Shown: piece after piece, positions 1 to 8,359 of the stretch | Position numbering within the stretch: position 1 is the first letter of the stretch | Layout: every line of letters starts with the position of its first letter | IMG/VR virus record: IMGVR_UViG_3300015245_000045 | Span: 1-50,222 of that record | DNA from: a virus | Reading direction: 5' to 3' (one strand) | DNA: 50,222 nt | Notes under the pieces: model-generated | Told to the model about the DNA's origin: nothing | Seen by the model: the letters and a program-made list of their open reading frames with translations, nothing else | Database searches by the model: none | Made by a program: the position numbers and the translations under genes

Positions 1-15
1 CGCTCCAACGGAAAA
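1..15. repeat. 15-bp direct terminal repeat, left copy
   Basis: The first 15 bases (cgctccaacggaaaa) are identical to the last 15 bases of the window. This is the signature of a circular assembly or of a circularly closed phage map. It lies in the non-coding gap between the last rightward gene and the methyltransferase gene, where cos or pac sites often lie in HK97-type phages. The sequence alone cannot separate an assembly overlap from a real terminal redundancy. Confidence 0.85.
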
Positions 16-39
16 TTTTTCTCTAAAAAAGGCCCTTTC

Positions 40-1317
40 ATGCCGCAAGAAAAGCTGCAAATCGAGCACCTCGCAATCGATGCGTTGAAGCCCTACGCGC
101 GCAACCCGAGGACGCACTCGCCAGAGCAGATCGCGCAGATCGCGGCCAGCATTGGCGAGTTCGGGTTTACCAACCCGATCCTGATCGACGAGGCCAACGG
201 CGTGATCGCGGGGCATGGCCGGCTATTGGCGGCCAGTCAGCGCGGGTTGACCGAGGTTCCTTGCCTAAGACTGGCCGGTCTTTCGGAGTCGCAGAAGAAG
301 GCGCTGGTGATCGCGGACAACAAGCTGGCGCTCAACGCCGGGTGGGACAACGCGCTGCTGCTGGGCGAGTTGCAATCGCTGGAGGGCTTGGGCTTCGATC
401 TGGCGCTGACGGGCTTCTCGCTCGACGAGATCCGCACGCTGGAAGACCCCACGCATGGAGGCCGAACCGGCGACGACGACGCACCCGAGTTGCGGCCCAA
501 CGCGGTCAGCGCAACAGGCGAGATCTGGCGCTTGGGTGCCCATCGGCTGCTGTGCGACGACGCGACATCGATGGGCGCGGTGCGCGCGTTGATGGCCGGC
601 GACTTGGCCGACCTTCTGCTTACCGATCCACCGTACAACGTCGCCTACGTTGGAAAGACGAAGCAGCGCATGAAGATCCAGAACGACGCGATGAAGAACG
701 ACGCCTTCCGGGGCTTCTTGCGGCAGGCGTTCACTGCGGCCGACTCGGTGCTGAAGCCCGGCGCGGTCTTCTACATCTGGCACGCCGACACCGAGGGCTA
801 CAACTTCCGCGGCGCGGCGGTGGACGTCGGTTGGGAGTTGCGCCAGACCTTGATCTGGAACAAGAACTCGATGGTGTTCGGACGGCAGGACTATCACTGG
901 AAGCACGAGCCCTGCCTCTACGGCTGGAAGTCTGGCGCCTCGCACCTGTGGGCCAGCGACCGCACGCAGACCACCGTGCTGGAGTTCGAATGGCCGAGCC
1001 GCAGCGACCTGCACCCGACGATGAAGCCGGTGGCGCTGATCCAGTATCAGATCGAGAACAACACGAAGGGCGAGGACGTGGTGCTGGACCTCTTTGGCGG
1101 CTCCGGTACCACGCTGATCGCCTGCGAGAAGAAGGGGCGCCGGGCGCGGATGATGGAACTGGACCCGTGCTACTGCGACGTGATCATTCGGCGGTGGCAG
1201 GAGTACTCGGGCCAGACCGCCACGCGCGAGAGCGACGGCGTCACCTTCGACGCGCTGGTCGCGGCGGCGAGCGCGCAGGCCGCAGCTGCTCCAGCGGCGC
1301 AGGAGGAGGCAGCGTGA
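40..1317 (+). CDS. ParB-like domain plus DNA N6-adenine/N4-cytosine methyltransferase
   Basis: A 425-residue DNA modification methylase. Residues about 5-95 look like a ParB/Srx-type nuclease or DNA-binding domain (ARNPRTHSPEQIAQIAASI, then VIAGHGRLLAA). Residues about 160-395 form the SAM-dependent methyltransferase. The catalytic motif IV, DPPY, is at 196-199 and the SAM-binding motif I, FGGSGTT, at 352-358. Motif IV before motif I is the beta-class arrangement. The start has a short AAGG upstream. The gene overlaps the small terminase gene by 4 nt (GTGA), so the two are translationally coupled. Such ParB-methylase fusions commonly sit just upstream of terminase genes in phages. Self-modification against restriction is the likely role, but the target site cannot be read from sequence. 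Confidence 0.93.
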   Translation: MPQEKLQIEHLAIDALKPYARNPRTHSPEQIAQIAASIGEFGFTNPILIDEANGVIAGHGRLLAASQRGLTEVPCLRLAGLSESQKKALVIADNKLALNAGWDNALLLGELQSLEGLGFDLALTGFSLDEIRTLEDPTHGGRTGDDDAPELRPNAVSATGEIWRLGAHRLLCDDATSMGAVRALMAGDLADLLLTDPPYNVAYVGKTKQRMKIQNDAMKNDAFRGFLRQAFTAADSVLKPGAVFYIWHADTEGYNFRGAAVDVGWELRQTLIWNKNSMVFGRQDYHWKHEPCLYGWKSGASHLWASDRTQTTVLEFEWPSRSDLHPTMKPVALIQYQIENNTKGEDVVLDLFGGSGTTLIACEKKGRRARMMELDPCYCDVIIRRWQEYSGQTATRESDGVTFDALVAAASAQAAAAPAAQEEAA

Positions 1318-1745
1318 CGGTCCCGGGCGTCGGCGGGCGCAGGAAGATCGAGCGCAACGAAGACACCGCCAAGCTGGTGCAGTCGATGGCCGGCTTCGGC
1401 CTCACCGTGATCGAGATCGGCAAGGTGATCGGCATGTCGCAGCCGACCGTCCACAAGCTCTACATGCCCGAGTTGGAGAGCGGCCACATCGTTGCCAATA
1501 TGAAAGTGGCCGAGAGCCTCTTTCGGATGGCCACGCACAAGACGCACCCCAACGTCGCCGCCGCGATCTGGTGGAGCAAGACGCGCATGGGCTGGAGCGA
1601 GCGCGGCGAGGACATGGGCAAGAAGGAGGCGGCCGAGATCCTTGGCCGGGCAGCAGCCAAGAACACCAAGTGGGACGGCCTGCTGGACACGGAAGAAGAT
1701 GAAGCTCCCGCCGCCGACGACTCCACCGACGCCCGCGACAAATAG
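1314..1745 (+). CDS. terminase small subunit (putative)
   Basis: A 143-residue protein starting at GTG 1314, with a strong AGGAGG Shine-Dalgarno about 7 nt upstream inside the end of the methylase gene. The N-terminal half contains a helix-turn-helix-like segment (LTVIEIGKVIGMSQPTVHKL, about residues 27-46), as expected for DNA recognition at the packaging site. The rest is helical and charged (WWSKTRMGWSER). Its 3' end overlaps the large terminase start by 47 nt. Position directly before the large subunit and size support the call; the family was not verified by a search. Confidence 0.8.
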   Translation: MTVPGVGGRRKIERNEDTAKLVQSMAGFGLTVIEIGKVIGMSQPTVHKLYMPELESGHIVANMKVAESLFRMATHKTHPNVAAAIWWSKTRMGWSERGEDMGKKEAAEILGRAAAKNTKWDGLLDTEEDEAPAADDSTDARDK

Positions 1746-3432
1746 CATCGCGCACGCGGTCCACCACGCGGTCACGCCGGCCGCGAAGTGGAACCCGTCG
1801 TGCCCCGATTGGGAGGACCGCATCCGGCGACGGCGTTCACTGATGCCCACGCTGCCGCTGATCGACAAGCAGGCCAAGCGCGCCGTTGCCATCTTCGACC
1901 GCCTGCGCCTGCCAGACGTCGAAGGCCAGCCCTTCATGCGCGACGCCTGCGGTCAGTGGTTCCGCGAGATCGTCGCAGCGGTCTTCGGCTCGTGGGACCC
2001 GGTCACCAAGCAGCGGTGGCTGCGCGAGTTTTTCCTGCTCATCCCGAAGAAGAACGCCAAGACCACCGGCGGCGCCGCGCTGATGGTGGTGGCGATGCTG
2101 ATGAACCACCGCCCGCGCGCCGAGTTCCTGTTCGTGGCGCCCACGCACGAGGTGAGCGAACTGGCCTTCAACCAAGCGGTCGGGATGATCGAGGCCGACG
2201 ACGTCTTGAGGGCCAAGTGCTACATCCAAACCCATTACAAGAAAATCACCTATCGGCCCACCGGCGCCTTCCTGAAGGTGAAGTCGTTTGACCCGAAGGT
2301 GGTGACGGGCTCCAAGCCGGCGGGCGTGCTGCTGGACGAGTTGCACGTCATCGCCGAGGCGCCAGAGGCCGACCGCGTCATCGGCCAGTTGCGCGGCGGT
2401 CTGGTCTCGCAGGCCGAGGGCTTTCTGGTGACCATCACCACGCAGAGCGAGCGCCCGCCGAGCGGCGTCTTCAAGAACGAACTCAACAAGGCCCGGGCGG
2501 TGCGCGACGGCAAGCTGGACGCACCGCTGCTGCCGATCCTCTACGAGTTCCCGCGCGACGTGAACTGGCGCGACCCGGCCAACTGGACGATGGTGACGCC
2601 CAACGAGGGCCGCAGCGTGAGCGTCGCGCGCCTGCTGCCCGACTACGAGGGCGCGGTCGCGGCGGGCGAGGGCGAGTTGCGCCGGTGGGCCTCGCAGCAC
2701 TTGAACGTCGAGATCGGTCTGGCGCTGCAGAGCGACCGCTGGCCCGGCGCGATCTTCTGGAGCGACTGCGTCTACCCGGGCCTCACGCTGGAGCGCGTGC
2801 TCGGGACCTGCGATGCGCTGGCGGTGGGCATCGACGCGGGTGGCCCGGAGGACTGGATGGGCCTGTGCGTGCTTGGGCGCGAGGTCGGCACGCGGCGCTG
2901 GCTGGCGTGGCACCACGCATGGGTCCATCGCAAGGCGCTCGAGAAGTACAAGGGCGAGGCGCAGAAGTGGCTGGACTTCGAGGCCGATGGCGACCTCACC
3001 ATCGTTGAAGAGATCGGCCCCGACGTCGACGAACTGGTGGCGCTGGTGACGCAGGTCTACGACACCGGCTATTTGATCCGCGTCGGGCTCGACCCGGCCG
3101 GCAGCGCGAAGGTGCTGCACGAGGCGCTCATCCTCGACGGCGGTCTGCCCGAGGAACTGTTCATCGGCATCGGCCAAGGCTGGCGGCTGGTCGGCATCAT
3201 GAAGCTGGTCGAGCGCCGCCTCGCCAGCCGCACGCTCGTGCATTCGGGCTGCACGCTGATGGACTACTGCGTTGGCAACGCGCGGGTCGAAGAGCGGGGC
3301 AACGCCAGCCTCATCACCAAGGCAATCAGCCGGGGCAAGATCGACCCGCTGATGGCGCTGCTGGACGCGGCCGAATGCCTCGCGCTGGCGCGCGCCCCGG
3401 TCGACCCGGACGCCATGATCGCCCCGGTATAA
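1699..3432 (+). CDS. terL: terminase large subunit (packaging ATPase/nuclease)
   Basis: A 577-residue packaging motor from ATG 1699 (GGAAGAAG just upstream; an in-frame ATG at 1642 would overlap the small subunit gene even more). The ATPase domain has a deviant Walker A, PKKNAKTT, at about 116-123. Walker B is VLLDELH at about 210-216, and the coupling motif is TITTQSE at about 245-251. The nuclease domain begins at AVGIDAGG (Asp about 379), with a later GLDPAGSA acidic motif. This pattern matches the HK97/Terminase_1 family used by cos-type phages. The enzyme translocates DNA into the prohead through the portal and cuts the concatemer. The HNH endonuclease gene at 49620 is its near neighbour on the circular map, also typical of cos phages. 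Confidence 0.96.
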   Translation: MKLPPPTTPPTPATNSIAHAVHHAVTPAAKWNPSCPDWEDRIRRRRSLMPTLPLIDKQAKRAVAIFDRLRLPDVEGQPFMRDACGQWFREIVAAVFGSWDPVTKQRWLREFFLLIPKKNAKTTGGAALMVVAMLMNHRPRAEFLFVAPTHEVSELAFNQAVGMIEADDVLRAKCYIQTHYKKITYRPTGAFLKVKSFDPKVVTGSKPAGVLLDELHVIAEAPEADRVIGQLRGGLVSQAEGFLVTITTQSERPPSGVFKNELNKARAVRDGKLDAPLLPILYEFPRDVNWRDPANWTMVTPNEGRSVSVARLLPDYEGAVAAGEGELRRWASQHLNVEIGLALQSDRWPGAIFWSDCVYPGLTLERVLGTCDALAVGIDAGGPEDWMGLCVLGREVGTRRWLAWHHAWVHRKALEKYKGEAQKWLDFEADGDLTIVEEIGPDVDELVALVTQVYDTGYLIRVGLDPAGSAKVLHEALILDGGLPEELFIGIGQGWRLVGIMKLVERRLASRTLVHSGCTLMDYCVGNARVEERGNASLITKAISRGKIDPLMALLDAAECLALARAPVDPDAMIAPV

Positions 3433-3540
3433 ACCCGGGATTCGTTGTCAAAGTGACATATGGTTTCCGGTGTTTTCCGGTTTTGTCGTAAAACTCGGGT
3501 TTTTGATGATCAGTTCACAGTTGTCAACGGAGGTCTATCG
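3433..3540 (+). promoter_or_regulatory. non-coding leader with internal repeats before gene 3541
   Basis: A 108-bp gap after the terminase gene, more AT-rich than its surroundings. It carries short direct repeats: gttgtcaa occurs twice and tttccgg twice. It ends in a strong Shine-Dalgarno (GGAGG at 3529-3533). It probably carries the promoter of the small-gene island, but I see no convincing -35/-10 pair. The claim is limited to a leader or regulatory gap. Confidence 0.4.
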
Positions 3541-4716
3541 ATGGGCAAGGAAGCCTTAGCAACCCTAGAGGCGCTGCCACCCGGCACGCCGGAACCACCG
3601 GAAGCCCTGAGCCGGATAAGAAACAAGGGCGTCGTTTTCAGGAGCGCGAAAAAGGTCCTCGTCTGTTGGGGCTGGCAGGAATGGAGAGTGGTGCGGCCGG
3701 CGCTCCAGAAGCACATCAAGGCCCACGGACGCAGGGACCTCGCGGCGGCCTTGATGGCAGCGCAAAAGCTCCTCCCCCTCGACATGCGCCGCAGCGACTC
3801 GTCCATCACCACGCAGTGCGCCACCAGCGCGAAGCCCGACGTCTTGGAGATCGTGGCCTTCCTTGTCGAGCAGCGCCGAACGGGCGGCCCCAACCCGCAG
3901 CCGCTCAAGCTGGTCCCGCCACCGCCCAAGGCCAAGGCTGCGCCTCCCAAGCCCGCACAGCGCGCTGCAGCGGCGCCAGCGCCCTCAATAGCCCCAACGC
4001 CCGCACCCGCTCCCATCGCCGCCGCAGCGGCCCCGTACGACCCCGCGCTGGCGGCCTTCATGGCGACGCCCATCGGCGCGCTGCTGCCGGGCCTGAAGAC
4101 GTTCATGCTGCAGGCGGTACGCGATGCACTGGCGCCGCACCACGCGGCCATCGCCGAGGTGGTACGCACGGCGGTCATTGAGGTCATTGGCGGGCCAGCA
4201 CCAGAGGCCACGACAGCCCCGCTGCCGGCCCCGGCGCCCGAGGTGGAGGCGATACCCGCACCGGCCTCAAAAGCGGCGCCAGAAGCGGACGTGGCACCTG
4301 CGGTCGACGTGACGCCGCAACTGGAGCAGATCGCCGCGCTGATGCCGCCCGCGCCCCACGACATGGAGTCGCAACTGGCGCTCGCGGCCAAGGCCCTCGG
4401 CCTGCCGGCCAGCAAGCGCGAGTCGGTGGTGGTCGTTGGCCTGCACCCGAGCGTCGAGCAGGAGGTGGAGAGGTTCTACGGGCGGGCCTTCCGCTTCATC
4501 TTCAAGCGCCCGGACGCGTTCAACGCCTGCGGCGACCTGCCGGCGTCGACCGACGCGATCCTGCTGTGCCGCAAGAAGTACCTGCCCGCCGAACTGTTGT
4601 CGGCCACCCGTCGCTACAACATTCCGACGTCGCACATTCAGAACAACTCGGGCGCGGTGCTCGGCGCGCTGCGCGAGATGTTCCCCGAGTCGGCTGGCGA
4701 CATGCACATCCGGTGA
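3541..4716 (+). CDS. hypothetical protein, Pro/Ala linker, DUF2325-like C-terminus
   Basis: A 391-residue protein of unknown function. ATG 3541 is chosen over the in-frame ATG 3460 because GGAGG lies 7 nt upstream. Residues 1-120 are a compact basic region (WGWQEWRVVRPALQKHIKAH). Residues about 125-275 are low-complexity Pro/Ala-rich linker. The last about 100 residues form an alpha/beta region: a VVVVGLHPS strand-loop, then a DAILLCRKKYLPAELL segment and a serine/asparagine-rich turn before a final helix. This recalls DUF2325, a small domain of unknown role; I infer that from pattern only. It is the first gene of the island after the terminase. Confidence 0.8.
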   Translation: MGKEALATLEALPPGTPEPPEALSRIRNKGVVFRSAKKVLVCWGWQEWRVVRPALQKHIKAHGRRDLAAALMAAQKLLPLDMRRSDSSITTQCATSAKPDVLEIVAFLVEQRRTGGPNPQPLKLVPPPPKAKAAPPKPAQRAAAAPAPSIAPTPAPAPIAAAAAPYDPALAAFMATPIGALLPGLKTFMLQAVRDALAPHHAAIAEVVRTAVIEVIGGPAPEATTAPLPAPAPEVEAIPAPASKAAPEADVAPAVDVTPQLEQIAALMPPAPHDMESQLALAAKALGLPASKRESVVVVGLHPSVEQEVERFYGRAFRFIFKRPDAFNACGDLPASTDAILLCRKKYLPAELLSATRRYNIPTSHIQNNSGAVLGALREMFPESAGDMHIR

Positions 4717-4727
4717 GGCGCTGGACC

Positions 4728-4955
4728 ATGACCCTGACCCCCGACGAGATCCAAGCCATGATCGATGCCGTGCCCGACCGTGAGTGGGACGGCTACGGCC
4801 CGGCCGAGGCATACCACCGCGCCGTGCGCGACATGGAGGCGCGCTTCCGCCAGATCGGCGTGGCCGAGGCGCAGATCATCGAACGCGACGCTGCCCTTCG
4901 CCAGATCGCGCGCGACGTGCGCCGCGAGTTCGGCTTCGACGCAAGCCCGCCATGA
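4728..4955 (+). CDS. hypothetical small helical protein
   Basis: A 75-residue acidic, mostly helical protein (MTLTPDEIQAMIDAVP start, long Glu/Arg-rich helix after residue 30). ATG 4728 follows the previous gene closely, and the stop overlaps the next start (ATGA at 4952). No family recognised. The coupled overlap and sensible composition support a real gene. Confidence 0.65.
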   Translation: MTLTPDEIQAMIDAVPDREWDGYGPAEAYHRAVRDMEARFRQIGVAEAQIIERDAALRQIARDVRREFGFDASPP

Positions 4956-5188
4956 CCGCCGGCCGCCTTGTCTTCCTGATGCCCATCGCGGCGATGCTCG
5001 TGCGCCCCGGGCGCTACGAGGTCACCAACGACGCCATGTTGCACGTGGGCCAGACTGTCCCCGTTGAGGTCGACGCCGAGGGCCGCTGCTTCCAACTCAA
5101 CCCGGCCGGCGAGCGCGATGGCGAACTGGCCCGCGACGGCTGGACCGAAGACGCTCGCGCGGTCCTTCTCGAAAGGCCGCTGCCATGA
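4952..5188 (+). CDS. hypothetical protein
   Basis: A 78-residue protein beginning MTAGRLVFLMPIAAML, followed by a small beta-rich region with Asp/Glu-rich loops. The start overlaps the preceding stop and the end overlaps the next start by 4 nt. The first 15 residues are hydrophobic but too short and too early to call a signal peptide confidently. Function unknown. Confidence 0.65.
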   Translation: MTAGRLVFLMPIAAMLVRPGRYEVTNDAMLHVGQTVPVEVDAEGRCFQLNPAGERDGELARDGWTEDARAVLLERPLP

Positions 5189-5325
5189 ACGCCGAGCGCG
5201 TCTTCTGCGCCGTCCTCGGCGGCGTCCTCGCCGCGTCGATGCCCGGCACGCTCGCCGGGCTCGTGGGCGTCTTCATGGTGGGCCTCGTCGCCTTCGAGTA
5301 CTGGCTCACCCATCACAACCGATAG
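5185..5325 (+). CDS. small membrane protein, 46 aa
   Basis: A 46-residue ORF, short enough to be missed by length cut-offs. It starts MNAERVFCAVLGGVLAAS and has two closely spaced hydrophobic segments (about 6-19 and 22-38) rich in Gly, Ala and Val, ending in a short His/Arg tail. Its start overlaps the previous stop by 4 nt (ATGA). It could be a holin-like or other membrane peptide, but nothing else links it to lysis. Confidence 0.6.
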   Translation: MNAERVFCAVLGGVLAASMPGTLAGLVGVFMVGLVAFEYWLTHHNR

Positions 5326-5335
5326 GAAGGAAACC

Positions 5336-5800
5336 ATGACGATCCAATTCGACGAAACGATCCGCGCGGTCCTGTTCCGCTCGGGCGACGAGTGCGACTG
5401 GATGGCCGGCATCAACGAGCAGGCTGACGGCACCATCACCGTGCGCTATCGCATGCGCTACGACCACCCGGACACGAACCCCGACGAGGCGAACAGCGAC
5501 AAGGACAAGCGAAGCTGGTACTCGATGCGGCTCAAGCCGCGCGACGGGAAAAGCCTCGCGGACGTGATCGTGGCGATCCAGAAGATCAGCGACGCCCTCG
5601 GCGCGAACGGGTTCACGCCCCCGGGCGGCGTCGCGACGAAGCTCGAACGCGGCTCGATGACCGTCGAGCAGTTCGTCGACGCATACCTCGCGCTTCCCTT
5701 CGCACGCGTGCGCCGCGTCAAGTTGCCCGGCGGTGCCGAGTTCGACGTCCACGGGGCGACTGGCGAAGTCACTCGCAAGAAACGCGTGGGCGAGCGATGA
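5336..5800 (+). CDS. hypothetical protein
   Basis: A 154-residue soluble protein with a good Shine-Dalgarno (GGAAGG, about 7 nt before ATG 5336). The N-terminal half looks like a beta-sheet domain (FDETIRAVLFRSGDECDWMA). The C-terminal half is helical, then basic (TRKKRVGER). The stop overlaps the next start by 4 nt. No family recognised. Confidence 0.75.
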   Translation: MTIQFDETIRAVLFRSGDECDWMAGINEQADGTITVRYRMRYDHPDTNPDEANSDKDKRSWYSMRLKPRDGKSLADVIVAIQKISDALGANGFTPPGGVATKLERGSMTVEQFVDAYLALPFARVRRVKLPGGAEFDVHGATGEVTRKKRVGER

Positions 5801-6261
5801 CCCCGGGCGTCTTTCCCCCCGGCCCGTGGGACGACGAGCCCGACCACGAGGTGTGGCGCGAGGCGACTTCGAACCTGCTCTGCGCCATCGTGCGGCACGA
5901 TGACTTCGGCTCGCTCTGCGGCTATGTCCGCATCCCGAAGGTCTGTCCGCTGCACGGCCAAGCGCGCGACGTCGTCGGCGAACTGGTGCGCGTCCACGGC
6001 GGGATCACCTTCGCGGACGAGGCGAACACGGGTGCGCTTCCGCGTGGCTGGTGGGTCGGCTTCGATACTGGTCACGGCTTCGACGAGCAGCCCGGGATGA
6101 TCGCGTTCAAGGAGCAGTTCCGGCGCGAGCGGCCAGACCTTCATCACGACGACGATCAGCCGCCGGCGTTCCGCGACAAGTACCGCACGTGGGCCTACGT
6201 GCGCGCCGAGGTCGAGTCGCTGGCGCAGCAACTGGCGGCGCTGCCGAAGGACGCCCTGTGA
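5797..6261 (+). CDS. conserved phage protein of unknown function (GFDxGHGFD motif)
   Basis: A 154-residue protein with the pattern GYVRIP...CPLHG...VHGGITF...WWVGFDTGHGFDE. From general knowledge, many phages of high-GC hosts carry a protein with this order of motifs (GYVG.P..HP, VHGG.T, WW.GFD..H), with no established function. Conserved His, Asp, Trp and Cys suggest a metal or nucleotide site, which is inference. It is coupled by 4-nt overlaps on both sides. Confidence 0.75.
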   Translation: MTPGVFPPGPWDDEPDHEVWREATSNLLCAIVRHDDFGSLCGYVRIPKVCPLHGQARDVVGELVRVHGGITFADEANTGALPRGWWVGFDTGHGFDEQPGMIAFKEQFRRERPDLHHDDDQPPAFRDKYRTWAYVRAEVESLAQQLAALPKDAL

Positions 6262-6935
6262 CCTTTCCGTTCGCCAACCCGCCGCCCATCGGCGTGGGCA
6301 CCATCGAGCCGCAGACCGAAGCCTTCGTGAAGATGTGGCAGAACGCCACGCCAGCCCAACAGACCATGCTCGGCGAGGCGCACCAGCACTACGAGCGCGA
6401 GATCCAACGCTTCATCGACGAGGGCCACAACGGGCCAAGCATCGCCGCCTCGGTCCACGCCATGATCGACGCCAGCGTGAAACAGACGCTCAAGACGCCC
6501 AACGGACAGAAGGTCCAGTGCAAGCGCGGCTGCGCCGGGTGCTGCTCGCTGCATATCAGCGCCACGCGCGAGGAAGCCGCGCTGCTGCTGGTCTACACCG
6601 AGGCCAAGGGCATCGCGCTCGACTGGCAGAAGGTCGAGCGGCAGGCCACGTGGAACCTCGCCGAGTGGAATGAAGCCAGCGCGGCCGAACGGCGCTGCGT
6701 CTTCCTCGGCGCCGACAACGCGTGCCGGGTCTACGAGCACCGGCCAAGCGCCTGCCGCAAATATCTCGTGATGAGCGCGGCGAAGTACTGCGACACCGTG
6801 CGCTTTCCCGGCCACGAGGTCGCCATCCTCGCTCCCTTCGAAGGCGAGATCGTCGCCTCGGCCTCGCTGGCGGTGCTGGCGTCCGGGAGCCTGACACGCA
6901 TGCTGCTGGAGGCCCGCCGCGATGGCACTGCCTGA
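6258..6935 (+). CDS. YkgJ-like cysteine-cluster protein
   Basis: A 225-residue protein from GTG 6258, which overlaps the previous stop. It carries the metal or Fe-S cluster pattern of the YkgJ (CxxCxxCC) family: Cys88, Cys92, Cys95 and Cys96, then Cys147-VFL, Cys156 and HRPSACRKY around Cys166, with a further Cys at 178. Residues 1-80 are a helical extension. Function in phage is unknown; the family is often annotated as zinc- or iron-chelating. It is the largest of a run of Cys-rich proteins in this island. Confidence 0.82.
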   Translation: MTFPFANPPPIGVGTIEPQTEAFVKMWQNATPAQQTMLGEAHQHYEREIQRFIDEGHNGPSIAASVHAMIDASVKQTLKTPNGQKVQCKRGCAGCCSLHISATREEAALLLVYTEAKGIALDWQKVERQATWNLAEWNEASAAERRCVFLGADNACRVYEHRPSACRKYLVMSAAKYCDTVRFPGHEVAILAPFEGEIVASASLAVLASGSLTRMLLEARRDGTA

Positions 6936-7203
6936 ACACGAGCAACCCGGGCACTGCCCGTACTGCCGGCGGGTCCATGAATGCGCCTCGGGCACCACCA
7001 CCGAGGCGGCCCCGCTCGACGGCGACGTGAGTTTCTGCATCGGCTGCGGGCGCTTCGGCTTCTTTGACTCCAGCGTGGTGCCGGGCGGCGTGCGCAAGGC
7101 CACGCTGCAGGAGCAGGTCTCGCTCACCACCGACAAGAACTGCTTTCGACTTCGGTGGGCGTGGGAGCAGACCATCGCTCACTTGGGAAAGGTCAAACCA
7201 TGA
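6922..7203 (+). CDS. small double CxxC zinc-ribbon-like protein
   Basis: A 93-residue protein with two Cys pairs, HCPYCRR at about 11-17 and FCIGCGRFGFF at about 38-48, a classic zinc-ribbon arrangement. The C-terminal half is helical. Its start lies 14 nt inside the preceding gene and its stop overlaps the next ATG. No specific family recognised; metal binding is inferred from the Cys spacing. Confidence 0.72.
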   Translation: MALPEHEQPGHCPYCRRVHECASGTTTEAAPLDGDVSFCIGCGRFGFFDSSVVPGGVRKATLQEQVSLTTDKNCFRLRWAWEQTIAHLGKVKP

Positions 7204-7358
7204 GGCTGCCGTACTGGCTGGTGATCTTCGTCTTCATGCTCAACCTCGGCCTCATGTTTTGGGCGCTGGAGAACCCACGCGAGCGCCGCCTGCCGTTCGT
7301 CTTCAGCATCGCGTTGTGCGTTGCGCTGCCGCACGTCCCCACCAAGAGGACCTTATGA
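7200..7358 (+). CDS. small two-TM membrane protein, 52 aa
   Basis: The ATG at 7200 gives 52 residues: MRLPYWLVIFVFMLNLGLMF is one hydrophobic segment, a charged loop (NPRERR) follows, then a second hydrophobic stretch to about residue 44. A hairpin membrane topology is likely. The size would fit a holin-like or superinfection peptide, but that is only a possibility. It overlaps both neighbours by 4 nt. Confidence 0.65.
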   Translation: MRLPYWLVIFVFMLNLGLMFWALENPRERRLPFVFSIALCVALPHVPTKRTL

Positions 7359-7600
7359 AAATCCACCTCGACTACCGCAACCCCACGCCGAGTCATTGCG
7401 ACGTGGCCTTCTTTCTCGACGGGGCGCTGGCCGGCACGCTGACGCTGCGGCAGAACGAACTGATCGGCTTTCAGCAGGTCATCGTCAACGGCATGCATTC
7501 GCGCTTCGACACGTTCGTGGCCACCGGCAACCCGGACCCGGTCGACGGGTGGGGCGAGCGCGTACTGGTGACGCCCCCGTGGCGCGCGGCGGACGCATGA
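7355..7600 (+). CDS. hypothetical protein
   Basis: An 81-residue soluble protein starting MKIHLDYRNPTPSHCDVAFF at ATG 7355, which overlaps the previous stop (ATGA). It seems beta-rich, with a WGERVLVTPPW end. No family recognised. The 4-nt overlaps at both ends support it. Confidence 0.68.
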   Translation: MKIHLDYRNPTPSHCDVAFFLDGALAGTLTLRQNELIGFQQVIVNGMHSRFDTFVATGNPDPVDGWGERVLVTPPWRAADA

Positions 7601-7821
7601 CCGGGTACGTGCTGGCCTGCGGGCCTTGTATCGCCTGTGGGCGCCCCTTCATGTTCAACCCGGTGCACGTGCCCTCATCCACGGCGCTTACTGGCCTGCG
7701 CGAGCCGCTCTGCCGTTCCTGCATGGACCGCATCAACGCGAAGCGCGCGGACATGGGCCTCGACCCGTTCCCGATCCTGCCCGACGCCTACGAGGCCGCA
7801 TCCGAAGAGGACTTGCCATGA
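7597..7821 (+). CDS. small Cys-rich protein, possible zinc finger
   Basis: A 74-residue protein with CGPCIACGRPF near the N-terminus (Cys 8, 11 and 14) and CRSCMDRIN at about 39-47. The four-Cys pattern suggests a single zinc site. The C-terminus is acidic. Coupled by ATGA overlap at both ends. Function unknown. Confidence 0.7.
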   Translation: MTGYVLACGPCIACGRPFMFNPVHVPSSTALTGLREPLCRSCMDRINAKRADMGLDPFPILPDAYEAASEEDLP

Positions 7822-8096
7822 CCGGGGACGCGACCCCGTGCGCGTGGTGCGGCGAGCCGATCCTGCCGGGCGACTTGCTGGCGCCCATTCATGGCACGAC
7901 CGAGCATTGGGAGTGCGGACTTCGGTCCGTGGCCGGCGGCCTCAATCACCAGATGGGCACATGCACTTGCTGCGGCGGTACGGACCCGCCTGACCCGCCG
8001 GGCATGACGCGGCGGCAGGCTGCGCTGGCGGCGACCGACTACTACCTCAACAACTCGCCGTGGCGGACGTTCACGGACGGAGGGCCCGACGCATGA
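7818..8096 (+). CDS. small Cys-rich protein, two Cys motifs
   Basis: A 92-residue protein with CAWCGEPILPGD (about 8-19), a single Cys/His element (HWECGLRSVAGG) and TCTCCGGTD (about 48-56). The first half resembles small zinc-binding proteins with a CxxCxxxI..GD core. The C-terminal third has an aromatic helix (ATDYYLNNSPW). Coupled to both neighbours. Function unknown. Confidence 0.7.
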   Translation: MTGDATPCAWCGEPILPGDLLAPIHGTTEHWECGLRSVAGGLNHQMGTCTCCGGTDPPDPPGMTRRQAALAATDYYLNNSPWRTFTDGGPDA

Positions 8097-8359
8097 AGAC
8101 CAACGGCCCCGGCAAATACGATTGGCTCGCCAGCCGCGCCCGACTGGAGAGCGACGCGGGGCTGGTCGCGGTGCTGGTGATGGGCGGCTCGCTCGGCCAC
8201 GGCTTCGCGGTGCAGGCCCGCAACCCCGCGCTGGTGCGCCAGCTACCGGACATGCTTGAAGCGATGGCGGCCAACATCCGCCGGGAGAACGACCTTGCAA
8301 ACGACCAACCCACCAAGCCAGACCAACCCGCTGCGCCCGGACCTGCCGACCCCGCCTGA
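8093..8359 (+). CDS. hypothetical protein
   Basis: An 88-residue protein: a compact N-terminal domain (ALVRQLPDMLEAMAANIRRE helix at about 43-62) and a Pro/Ala-rich tail (GPADPA). ATG 8093 overlaps the previous stop. Its last 65 nt overlap the following gene if that gene starts at TTG 8295. Function unknown. Confidence 0.6.
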   Translation: MKTNGPGKYDWLASRARLESDAGLVAVLVMGGSLGHGFAVQARNPALVRQLPDMLEAMAANIRRENDLANDQPTKPDQPAAPGPADPA

